Assembly: GCA_946482595.1 (NCBI GenBank)
Contig: CAMLSD010000062.1
Location: 1-30,114 of the forward strand
DNA: 30,114 nucleotides
DNA from: an uncultured Comamonadaceae bacterium
Lineage (GTDB): Bacteria > Pseudomonadota > Gammaproteobacteria > Burkholderiales > Burkholderiaceae
Direction: 5' to 3'
The notes below the pieces were generated by a model, which was not told the origin of the DNA, searched no databases, and saw nothing but the letters and a program-made list of their open reading frames with translations. How positions within the stretch are numbered: position 1 is the stretch's first letter; every line of letters starts with the position of its first letter. Both the position numbers and the translations under genes were made by a program. Shown here one piece after another: positions 7,808-17,497 of this stretch.

Positions 7808-8308
7808 ATGTCGAAACTGATCGGCTGGTACTTCCGGGGCCTGGAGGTGCTGATGGTGCTGTGCCTGGCGGCCATGTGCGTGATGGTGTTCGGCAACGTC
7901 GTGCTCAGGCACCTGTTCAACACCGGCATCAACGTGTCCGAGGAGCTGTCGCGCTTCAGTTTCATCTGGCTGACCTTCCTCGGCGCGGTGGTGGCCACCC
8001 GCGAAGGGACCCACCTCGGAATGGACCTGCTGCTGCGGCGTCTGCCGCCGCAGGCCGCGCGCGCCGCGCTGGTACTGGGTCAGTTGCTGATGCTGCTGTG
8101 CTGCGCCGTGCTGCTGTGGGGCATGGTGCGCCAGCATCCCATCAACGCGGCCAACATCGGGCTGGTCACCGGCGTGCCGCTGAGCCTGGTCTACGGCGTG
8201 GCGTATCTGTGCGCCGTGTCGATCGGAGCGATGGCCCTGTGCAACGTGGTGCGTCTGTGCCGCGGACGGCCGATGGCCTTCGGCTCGTCACCCCACCTCG
8301 AAGAATGA
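7808..8308 (+). CDS. dctQ: TRAP transporter small membrane subunit, DctQ type
   Basis: Four-helix membrane subunit that works with DctM. The 166-residue protein shows four hydrophobic segments (starting near residues 13, 46, 83 and 122) and the family feature NVSEELSRFSFIWLTFLGAVVATREGTH-like block (in two halves: ISEE-type motif, then the conserved F-x-W-x-x-F). I chose the ATG at 7808 over an in-frame GTG at 7790 because AAGGGG (7797-7802) is well spaced for it and the protein then begins with the usual short amphipathic lead. It is 10 bases after the dehydrogenase and 13 before dctM. Confidence 0.9.
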   Translation: MSKLIGWYFRGLEVLMVLCLAAMCVMVFGNVVLRHLFNTGINVSEELSRFSFIWLTFLGAVVATREGTHLGMDLLLRRLPPQAARAALVLGQLLMLLCCAVLLWGMVRQHPINAANIGLVTGVPLSLVYGVAYLCAVSIGAMALCNVVRLCRGRPMAFGSSPHLEE

Positions 8309-8321
8309 AAGTCGCACCTCC

Positions 8322-9602
8322 ATGATCGTCCTGGTGTTCGTGCTGGTGCTGCTCGGGGCCATGGCCCTGGGCATGCCGATCCCTTTTGCACTGCTGGTCT
8401 CGGCGATCGGGATGATGCTGTTCATGGGCCTGTTCGATCCGCAGATCCTCGCCCAGAACATGCTGGCGGGTGCTGACAGCTTCCCGCTGATGGCCATCCC
8501 GTTTTTCGTGCTCGCTGGAGAGCTGATGAACGCAGGCGGCATCTCGCGGCGCATCGTTGGTGTCGCCGAGGCCTGGGTCGGGCACTTCAAGGGTGGCCTG
8601 GGCTACGTCGCGATCTTTGCGTGCGTGGTCATGGCTTCGCTGTCGGGTTCGGCGATTGCCGACACGGCGGCCGTGGCAGCCCTGCTCATCCCGATGATGC
8701 GCAAGGCGGGCTACGACGTGCCGCGGTCCAGCGGCCTGATCGCCTCGGGCGGGATCATTGCGCCCATCATTCCGCCATCCATCGGTTTCGTGATGCTCGG
8801 TGTCGTGGGCAACATCTCGATCACCAGCCTGTTCGTGGCCGGCATCGTGCCCGGGCTGCTGATGGCGCTGGCCCTGGTGTTGACCTGGCGCTACCAGGCC
8901 GGGCGCGACGACATGCCACGCGGCGAGCGGGTCGCCACGTCGGCGCGCTGGTCGGCCACGCTGGCCGGTGCCTGGGCCCTGTTCCTGCCGGTCATCATCG
9001 TGGGTGGGCTCAAGCTCGGCTTCTTCACCCCGACCGAAGCCGCGGTGGTGGCGGTGTTCTACGCGCTGTTTGTCGGGTTTGTGGTCTACCGGGAATTGAG
9101 CCTGGGTCGGCTGTATGGCCTGATCCTGTCGGCGGGCAAGACGTCGGCGGTGGTGATGTTCCTGGTGGCGGCGGCCCAGGTGTGCGCCTGGCTGATCGCT
9201 GCGGCCAACATCCCGATGGTGGTGGCCGACCTGCTGTCTCCGCTGGTGGACAGCCCCCGGTTGCTGATGCTGGCGATCATGGTGCTGGTGTTTGTGGTTG
9301 GCACGGCGCTCGACTTCGCGCCCACCATCCTGATCCTGGCGCCGGTGCTGCTGCCGGTGGTGCGCATGGCCGGCATCGATCCCGTGTGTTTCGGGGTGTT
9401 GTTCGTGATGAACAACGCGATCGGCCTGATCACGCCACCCGTGGGGACGGTGCTCAATGTCGTGAGCGGCATTGCGCGCCAGCGGCTCGAGCCGGTCGTG
9501 CGCGCCGTGCTTCCGTACCTGGCCGCCCAGATGGCGGTGCTGCTGCTGCTGGTGATGTTCCCGCAGATAGTGACGGCGCCGCTGCGCTGGCTGGGTCGAT
9601 GA
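8322..9602 (+). CDS. dctM: TRAP transporter large membrane subunit, DctM type
   Basis: The transport channel of the TRAP system, driving uptake with the sodium or proton gradient. The 426-residue protein is hydrophobic throughout with about 12 segments. Signature blocks are FPLMAIPFFVLAGELM (near residue 54), SLSGSAIADTAAVAALLIP, GGIIAPIIPPSI, and the mirrored block ALDFAPTILILAPVLLP with GLITPPVGTVLNV near the C-terminus. It is the last gene of the cassette that starts at 4412; no clear terminator follows in the 57 bases before the convergent dciA-like gene. Confidence 0.95.
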   Translation: MIVLVFVLVLLGAMALGMPIPFALLVSAIGMMLFMGLFDPQILAQNMLAGADSFPLMAIPFFVLAGELMNAGGISRRIVGVAEAWVGHFKGGLGYVAIFACVVMASLSGSAIADTAAVAALLIPMMRKAGYDVPRSSGLIASGGIIAPIIPPSIGFVMLGVVGNISITSLFVAGIVPGLLMALALVLTWRYQAGRDDMPRGERVATSARWSATLAGAWALFLPVIIVGGLKLGFFTPTEAAVVAVFYALFVGFVVYRELSLGRLYGLILSAGKTSAVVMFLVAAAQVCAWLIAAANIPMVVADLLSPLVDSPRLLMLAIMVLVFVVGTALDFAPTILILAPVLLPVVRMAGIDPVCFGVLFVMNNAIGLITPPVGTVLNVVSGIARQRLEPVVRAVLPYLAAQMAVLLLLVMFPQIVTAPLRWLGR

Positions 9603-9659
9603 GCGGGCCGCCGGTTCGTGAATGTGTCAATTGCCGCACGCTTGCGCCGGCTTTGCGAT

Positions 9660-9965
9660 TCAGCCCGATTGAACCTTGACCCTGATTGCGCTAACCTCCC
9701 ACCCCTGGCGCCGCAGCACTTCCTCCAGCCTGGGCTGGAGTTGCCGCAGCTTGGCAGCTGCTGCCGAGTTGGGCGCCAGCAAGGACCACCCTTGTTCATC
9801 GACAGGCCCGGGTTTCACATGGGCCGCGAGCGCGGGTGGCAGGTGGGGGCGTATCACCTCGAAGCGCGCATGCGATTCCCGCAGGCGTTGCTGTAGCCGT
9901 TCCAGGGGGCCTGAGCGGCTCAGTGCCTCGGCAATCGGCAGCGTGTGTTGAGCGCGCTGGTTCAT
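9660..9965 (-). CDS. dciA: DciA-like DUF721 protein
   Basis: Small protein of the DUF721 family, whose DciA members load the replicative helicase DnaB in bacteria that lack DnaC. The reading frame extends further upstream, but the start MNQRAQHTLPIAEAL at 9965 gives 101 residues and fits the family. The segment AHVKPGPVDEQGWSLLAPNSAAAAKLRQLQPRLEEVLRRQGW looks like the DUF721 core seen in two halves: a beta segment (WSLLAPN) and a helix (AAAKLRQLQPRLEEVL). It is divergent from the M23 gene with only 16 bases between starts. Position next to the M23 peptidase and secA is common in betaproteobacteria and supports the call. Confidence 0.75.
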   Translation of the reverse strand: MNQRAQHTLPIAEALSRSGPLERLQQRLRESHARFEVIRPHLPPALAAHVKPGPVDEQGWSLLAPNSAAAAKLRQLQPRLEEVLRRQGWEVSAIRVKVQSG

Positions 9966-9981
9966 GGGCAGGAGTGTACCG

Positions 9982-10965
9982 ATGCAGATCATCATCACCC
10001 ACGGCAGCCTGGCACGCACCCGCGTGCTGCGCATGAACCGGCTTCAGCTGGTCGCAGGCGCGCTGCTGCTGGTGGCCCTGCTCATGGCCTTGTCGGGCGC
10101 GATCTACCACTACGTGTTCCTCAAGGCCGCGCAGGCCGGCTGGCCCGTGGTGAGCCGCCTGGTCCAGCTGGTCGTCAAGGACGAATTCGCGCAGCGAGAC
10201 CGTTACATGCGCGAAAACCTCGAAGCCATGGCGCGCAAGGTCGGCGAGATGCAGGCCAAGCTGGTGCAGCTCGAGGCGGTGGGTGAGCGGGTGTCCGGCC
10301 TTGCAGGCCTCAAGCCTGAGGACGTTCGCCCTGATCCCGCCACGTCGCCGGCCACGGTGTCGGCGCCCGCCGCCGAGGGGGGCCCGTTTGTCCCGCTGGT
10401 CAGCCCGTCGCTTCAGGAGCTGAACCAGGCCGTCGAACGGCTGGACGTGCAGACGCAGCAGAACGCCGATGTCTTCACCTTTGTCGAGTCCCGACTGTTC
10501 GAGCAGCAGCTCAAGGCCCTGATGGTGCCGAACTCCCGTCCGGTGGCAGTGGCCAGCACGTCGGGCTTCGGCTTCCGGTCCGACCCCTTTTCCGGCCGCT
10601 CTGCGCTGCACACCGGGCTGGACTTTCCGGCCGATGTCGGCACGCCGATCGTCGCTGCGGCCGGCGGGGTCGTGATCACCGCCGAGTACCACAACGCCTA
10701 TGGCAACATGATCGACCTGGACCACGGCAACGGCTTGGTCACCCGCTATGCCCACGCCTCGAAACTGGTCGTGAAGGCCGGCGACATCGTGCGGCGCGGT
10801 CAACTGATTGCCCACGTGGGCTCGACCGGTCGCTCGACCGGTCCGCATCTGCACTTCGAGGTGCTGGTGTCCGGCGTGCAGCAGGACCCGGCCCGCTTCC
10901 TCGCAGGCGGTGGTGCCACGGCCCCGCCCCGCACGGCAGCCGCCGCTCGCGCCGGACCGCGCTGA
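9982..10965 (+). CDS. Membrane-anchored M23 family metallopeptidase
   Basis: Predicted zinc peptidase (LytM/lysostaphin type) or LytM-fold activator acting on peptidoglycan in the periplasm. The 327-residue protein has an N-terminal membrane anchor (about residues 18-40), a helical coiled region (about 60-105) and a C-terminal M23 domain. Zinc ligands are present: H210 and D214 in HTGLD, and H291 in HLHFE (H289 and H291); H258 in RYAH is the fourth active-site residue, so the enzyme looks active. GCAGGAG (9968-9974) picks the ATG at 9982 over an in-frame ATG at 9964. secA follows 279 bases later. Confidence 0.9.
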   Translation: MQIIITHGSLARTRVLRMNRLQLVAGALLLVALLMALSGAIYHYVFLKAAQAGWPVVSRLVQLVVKDEFAQRDRYMRENLEAMARKVGEMQAKLVQLEAVGERVSGLAGLKPEDVRPDPATSPATVSAPAAEGGPFVPLVSPSLQELNQAVERLDVQTQQNADVFTFVESRLFEQQLKALMVPNSRPVAVASTSGFGFRSDPFSGRSALHTGLDFPADVGTPIVAAAGGVVITAEYHNAYGNMIDLDHGNGLVTRYAHASKLVVKAGDIVRRGQLIAHVGSTGRSTGPHLHFEVLVSGVQQDPARFLAGGGATAPPRTAAAARAGPR

Positions 10966-11051
10966 AACTTCAGCCGCCCCCGGTGCACCACTCTGCGCCG
11001 GGGTGCTCCGCCGAACCTCCCGCACGCACACGGGGAGAACCACCCCCGGTG

Positions 11052-11218
11052 CTAAACTTCCCCGCTTTTGGGGCCGACGCCTGCCCTTGACCGGGCCGAG
11101 CGCTGGTCCGGTCGAGAGCGCAACCCGGCCTCCCGCCGGGCTTGCGAGCCTGAGGATGCCCAGGCTTGCAATGCGTTGCGACGGCCCCAGATGCCTGCCT
11201 TGCGCCGCTTGCCGGCGC
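11052..11218 (+). promoter_or_regulatory. Structured 5' leader upstream of secA
   Basis: The 279 bases between the M23 gene and secA hold a possible -10 (TAAACT, 11052-11057) and then four hairpins in a row, each with a perfect 6-bp stem: GACCGG/CCGGTC (11089-11094 with 11108-11113), CCCGGC/GCCGGG (11124-11129 with 11135-11140), AGCCTG/CAGGCT (11147-11152 with 11161-11166) and GCGCCG/CGGCGC (11202-11207 with 11213-11218). No U-tract follows any of them. No SecM-like arrest gene is evident. A regulatory role is inferred only. Confidence 0.4.
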
Positions 11219-11244
11219 TGTCTTGTCTACAAGAACCAATCCGC

Positions 11245-13989
<2,745 letters not shown>

Positions 13990-14044
13990 AGGCCACCGAC
14001 CTGACGACTTTCCGCTCCCACCGCACGCCCCACAGGACCCGACC

Positions 14045-15274
14045 ATGCCCGTGAACCTGACCGCCCCCGACCCCAAGAGCCTGCATCCCGTGCCCGGAGT
14101 CGAGCTGGGCATCGCGATGGCGGGCGTGCGCAAGGCCAACCGGCGGGACCTCACCGTCATCACGCTGGCCGAAGGCAGCACGGTTGCGGGCGTGTTCACC
14201 CGCAACCGCTTCTGTGCGGCACCCGTTCAGCTGGCGCGCAAGCACCTGGACCTGAACCTGGGTATTCGCGCCATGGTGATCAACACCGGCAACGCCAATG
14301 CCGGCACGGGCGAAGACGGCTATGTGCGCGCGTATTCGACCTGCGTGGCCCTGGCCCGCAAGCTCGAGATCTCGCCCGAGCAGGTGCTGCCGTTCTCGAC
14401 CGGGGTGATCATGGAGCCGCTGCCGGTCGACCGCATCGAGGCCGGCCTGCCAGCGGCGCTGGCCGACCTGCATGCCGCCCACTGGGCCGAAGCGGCCGAG
14501 GGCATCATGACGACGGACACCCTGCCCAAGGCGGCATCACGCCAGGTCAGCCTTGGCGGGGCGATGGTCACCGTCACCGGCATCAGCAAGGGGGCCGGGA
14601 TGATCCGCCCCAACATGGCGACGATGCTCGGGTTCATGGCCACCGATGCCAAGGTGGCCCCGGCGCTGGTGCAGGCGCTGGTGCGCGAGGCTGCGGACCT
14701 GTCATTCAACCGCATCACCATCGACGGCGACACCTCGACCAACGACTCCTTCGTGCTGGTTGCCACCCATCAGGCAGCCCACCCCGAGATCACCCGCCTC
14801 GATTCCCCTGAAGGCCAGGCCTTGCGCGCGGCCGTGGTTGCCGTGGCCCAGGAGCTGGCTCAGGCCATCGTCCGCGACGGCGAAGGCGCCACCAAGTTCA
14901 TCACGGTGCAGGTCGACGGTGGCCGCACCGAGGACGAATGCCGCAAGGTGGCGTATGCCATCGCGCATTCGCCGCTGGTGAAGACGGCGTTTTTTGCCAG
15001 CGACCCCAACCTGGGCCGCATCCTCGCCGCGGTGGGCTATGCAGGCATCGACGACCTCGACCAGAGCGGGATCGACCTCTATCTGGATGACGTGCACGTG
15101 GCACGCAACGGCGGGCGGCACCCGGACTACCAGGAAGCCGACGGCCAGCGTGTCATGAAGCGCAGCGAGATCACGGTGAAGGTGCTGCTCGGGCGAGGCT
15201 CGGCCAGCGCGACCGTCTGGACCTGTGACCTGTCGCACGACTACGTCACGATCAACGCCGACTACCGCAGCTGA
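14045..15274 (+). CDS. argJ: Bifunctional glutamate N-acetyltransferase / ornithine acetyltransferase
   Basis: Recycles the acetyl group in arginine synthesis: transfers it from N-acetylornithine to glutamate, and in bifunctional members also uses acetyl-CoA. The 409-residue precursor self-cleaves before a threonine; here the site is MATML with T193 as the new N-terminal nucleophile. Other signatures are NTGNANAGTG near residue 80 and DGDTSTNDS in the beta chain. I start at ATG 14045 (AGGA a few bases upstream) since the protein then begins right before the conserved [15 protein letters not shown]. With argB 5.3 kb away, two enzymes of the pathway lie in this window; whether this ArgJ is mono- or bifunctional is not shown by sequence. 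Confidence 0.97.
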   Translation: MPVNLTAPDPKSLHPVPGVELGIAMAGVRKANRRDLTVITLAEGSTVAGVFTRNRFCAAPVQLARKHLDLNLGIRAMVINTGNANAGTGEDGYVRAYSTCVALARKLEISPEQVLPFSTGVIMEPLPVDRIEAGLPAALADLHAAHWAEAAEGIMTTDTLPKAASRQVSLGGAMVTVTGISKGAGMIRPNMATMLGFMATDAKVAPALVQALVREAADLSFNRITIDGDTSTNDSFVLVATHQAAHPEITRLDSPEGQALRAAVVAVAQELAQAIVRDGEGATKFITVQVDGGRTEDECRKVAYAIAHSPLVKTAFFASDPNLGRILAAVGYAGIDDLDQSGIDLYLDDVHVARNGGRHPDYQEADGQRVMKRSEITVKVLLGRGSASATVWTCDLSHDYVTINADYRS

Positions 15275-15313
15275 ACACCGCGGGCGGCGGCGGGCCATCG
15301 GCCGACGCTGCCC

Positions 15314-16561
15314 TCACGCGCCACGCAAGGCCAGTTCCAGGTCGTCCAGCGTTTCTTCGAGCTGGCGCAGTGCCCGCCCCGAGCGGGTGCGGCAGGCCGG
15401 ACGTTCGCTCACCAGCGTGCGTCGGGGATCGTTCAGCACGTCCAGGTTCAGCCCGAGCCCGTGTCGCGCCAGCTGTTCGCTCAGCCGGATCCGGCGTGAA
15501 CGCAACATCTCGCGGGTGCGCTGATAGGCGTGTTCGGCCAGGCGCCGGCGCTGCGAGTAGCTGAAGGTGTTGGTCATGAACAGCTCGGCGTCGCGCTGAT
15601 CCGGCTCGAACAGCAGGATGTCGGTGCCGGGGTAGGCCCGTTCGTAGCCCTTCATGCCCAGTTCCAGCCGCGAGTGGATCATCGAGCGGAAGGTCTGGGA
15701 CAACACCACCGGCAGGCCGCCATCGACGATGCGCGGGATGCGTGCCTCACCGCGACGCATCACGCGTTGCTGGTCGGGCTGCGTGGCGTCGAAGGGTACC
15801 AGCGGGTTCAGGCAGATCAGCAGGTCCAGGCCCTGTTCGAGCAGCACCGATGCGTGCACGGTCTTTTTCAGGGCTCCGTCGACGTAGTAGTGGCCGTCGA
15901 TCTCGACCGGAGGAAACAGGCCAGGCAGGGCTGCACTGGCCTGCACGGCCTTCGAGATCGGCACATGGTCCAGCCCGGGCAGACCGAAGGGTGCAGCGGC
16001 GCCGCTGTCCAGGTCGGTGGCCACGAGCACCAACTGGCGCTTGAGCTGGCGGAAATCATTGGTGCGACCCTCCTGGCTGAACAGGTGGGCGAGCCGGCGG
16101 TCGATCAGGCGATTGGAAAAAAGGCCGGTCGGGATCGCACGCCCCAGGCGCTCGAACGCGCTGAGCAGCGAGCGGCGCTTGAACGTGTAATGCAGGCCGG
16201 CGGTGGCCAGCAGACCGGGCAGGGCGGCCAGGCGGGAGATGAACTCACCGATGGCCGGTCGCACCAGCAAGGCGGGTTCGAAGACATCGCTCTCGGGGCC
16301 CTCGTTCTCGATGAACGCGCGGCACAGTTCGCGCGGTCCGATGCCGTTGGCCAGCCCGGCGGCAATGAAACCGCCGGCCGACACGCCGACGTAACTCTGG
16401 CAGTCGGTGAACCGAAGGCCGGTCAGTGACTCCTCGAGTGCACACAATGCGCCGATCTCGTAGATGGCGCCCAGCGGGCCCCCCCCGGCCAGTGCCAGGC
16501 CGATACGCGACGGGGGGTGGGGCGTCGCGGCGTGGTCGTTGGGTGCACGAAACTTGGGCAT
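15314..16561 (-). CDS. Patatin-like phospholipase family protein
   Basis: Predicted lipid acyl hydrolase with a Ser-Asp dyad. The 415-residue protein has the oxyanion loop GGGPLG (26-31), the nucleophile elbow GVSAG with S61, and the catalytic D228 in DGA, all intact. The C-terminal 130 residues are charged and helical and lie outside the patatin core. No signal peptide is seen, so it is probably cytoplasmic. It lies downstream of the phasin gene on the same strand but is separated from it by an intrinsic terminator, so it has its own promoter. Possible substrates are phospholipids, neutral lipid or PHA-associated esters; context near a granule protein is suggestive only. Confidence 0.9.
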   Translation of the reverse strand: MPKFRAPNDHAATPHPPSRIGLALAGGGPLGAIYEIGALCALEESLTGLRFTDCQSYVGVSAGGFIAAGLANGIGPRELCRAFIENEGPESDVFEPALLVRPAIGEFISRLAALPGLLATAGLHYTFKRRSLLSAFERLGRAIPTGLFSNRLIDRRLAHLFSQEGRTNDFRQLKRQLVLVATDLDSGAAAPFGLPGLDHVPISKAVQASAALPGLFPPVEIDGHYYVDGALKKTVHASVLLEQGLDLLICLNPLVPFDATQPDQQRVMRRGEARIPRIVDGGLPVVLSQTFRSMIHSRLELGMKGYERAYPGTDILLFEPDQRDAELFMTNTFSYSQRRRLAEHAYQRTREMLRSRRIRLSEQLARHGLGLNLDVLNDPRRTLVSERPACRTRSGRALRQLEETLDDLELALRGA

Positions 16562-16682
16562 GGATTCAGTTTATGGGTGCAACCAGGCGCCCATTGAGGG
16601 GCGCACCCTAAACGACCCCGGGGGTTTCCCGAGTTTCGGTGGCCCGGTGTGACGTATGCCACGGTCGGGGCGCGTGCGCATG

Positions 16683-16703
16683 AAAAAGGGCGCCAAGGCG
16701 CCC
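16683..16703 (-). terminator. Intrinsic terminator of the phasin gene
   Basis: On the minus strand GGGCGCC and GGCGCCC form a stem (16688-16703 region, very small loop) followed by TTTTT (complement of 16683-16687). It lies 48 bases past the phasin stop and upstream of the patatin gene, so the two genes are separate transcription units. Confidence 0.85.
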
Positions 16704-16750
16704 CAGGGTCGGCAGGGCAAAGCCCTGCGCAAAAGGGTGGCAGGGTCGCC

Positions 16751-17317
16751 TCAGGCGGCCTTGCGTGCGGCAGCGCGCTTGGTGGCGGGCTTGGCCACAC
16801 CATTGCTTGCGGCGCGGCTGGCGGCCTTGCGGGGCGCCGCGGCAGCTGCCTTGGCCGTCGGCTTGGCAGCCGGCTTGGCGGCCGGGGTCTTCGACAGCTT
16901 GGCGACGGCCTTGTTGAGCTCTTCGATGCGGGCGATCAGCGCCTCGACATCCTTGTTGCTCGGCACACCCAGGCGGTTGAGCGCCTTGGCCACACGCTCT
17001 TCGAAGATGGTCTCGAGCTTGTCCCAGTGCTGGCCAGCCTTGTTGGTGATGTCGCCGGCCACCGAGGTCATGCGGCTGGAGACTTCACCGATCTTGTCTT
17101 CGGCCACCGCTTGCGTCTTGCGCTGGATCGACACGCCTTCCTTGACCAGGGCCTCGAACACCTTGCCGCCTTCTTCCTGTGCCTTCGCAAAGGCGCCCAG
17201 GCCAGCCAGCCAGATCTGGGAGGCGGAGTCCTTCACGGTGCTGGCGAACTGGCTGTCGAGCAGGTTTGCGGCGCCGGCCGACTTCTTCTCGGCCATCTTC
17301 TGCAGTTTCTTGACCAT
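16751..17317 (-). CDS. Phasin / polyhydroxyalkanoate granule-associated protein with histone-like tail
   Basis: Small amphipathic protein expected to coat PHA granules. The 188-residue protein has the phasin part at about 10-120 (SQIWLAGLGAFAKAQEEGGK, VFEALVKEG), a leucine-zipper-like stretch (DVEALIARIEELNKAVAKL, about 123-141) and a tail of Ala, Lys and Pro (AAKPAAKPTAK onward, 146-188) like histone H1 or PhaF. In PhaF such a tail binds DNA and ties granules to the nucleoid; the same role here is inferred. AGGAG six bases before ATG 17317 fixes the start, ruling out a longer reading to 17377. It is divergent from the acyl-CoA reductase gene and ends in a strong terminator. Confidence 0.9.
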   Translation of the reverse strand: MVKKLQKMAEKKSAGAANLLDSQFASTVKDSASQIWLAGLGAFAKAQEEGGKVFEALVKEGVSIQRKTQAVAEDKIGEVSSRMTSVAGDITNKAGQHWDKLETIFEERVAKALNRLGVPSNKDVEALIARIEELNKAVAKLSKTPAAKPAAKPTAKAAAAAPRKAASRAASNGVAKPATKRAAARKAA

Positions 17318-17353
17318 GGGGGCTCCTAAGGTTGTGTGGTCCGTATGCATCGC

Positions 17354-17359
17354 ACTATA
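17354..17359 (-). promoter_or_regulatory. Putative -10 element of the phasin gene
   Basis: TATAGT on the minus strand, 37 bases before the phasin ATG. No good -35 is visible at the right distance; the upstream sequence is a C/G run. The 180-base divergent region also has an inverted repeat CTAGG/CCTAG (17381-17385 with 17402-17406). Confidence 0.4.
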
Positions 17360-17497
17360 GGGGCCCGGGGGGACCACCGGCTAGGAGCAGCCGCCTAAAA
17401 ACCTAGTGAGCGGGCTCTATGCAGGTTCGGGAAAGCGCGCAGCAGCGCAACGCTTTGCATGGACAAGAATCCGCAGATCATCGTTCAGGAGGATCCC

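Noticed and set aside
11087..11092. TTGACC as a promoter for secA
   Set aside because: No -10 at 16-19 bases and no CueR-type right arm; it is part of a hairpin stem.
17318..17377. N-terminal extension of the phasin
   Set aside because: It covers the ribosome site and the putative -10; the AGGAG before ATG 17317 decides.
17381..17470. PhaR-type operator in the phasin/reductase divergent region
   Set aside because: Only short TGC-rich repeats and a 5-bp inverted repeat are visible; I cannot match them to a known PhaR consensus.
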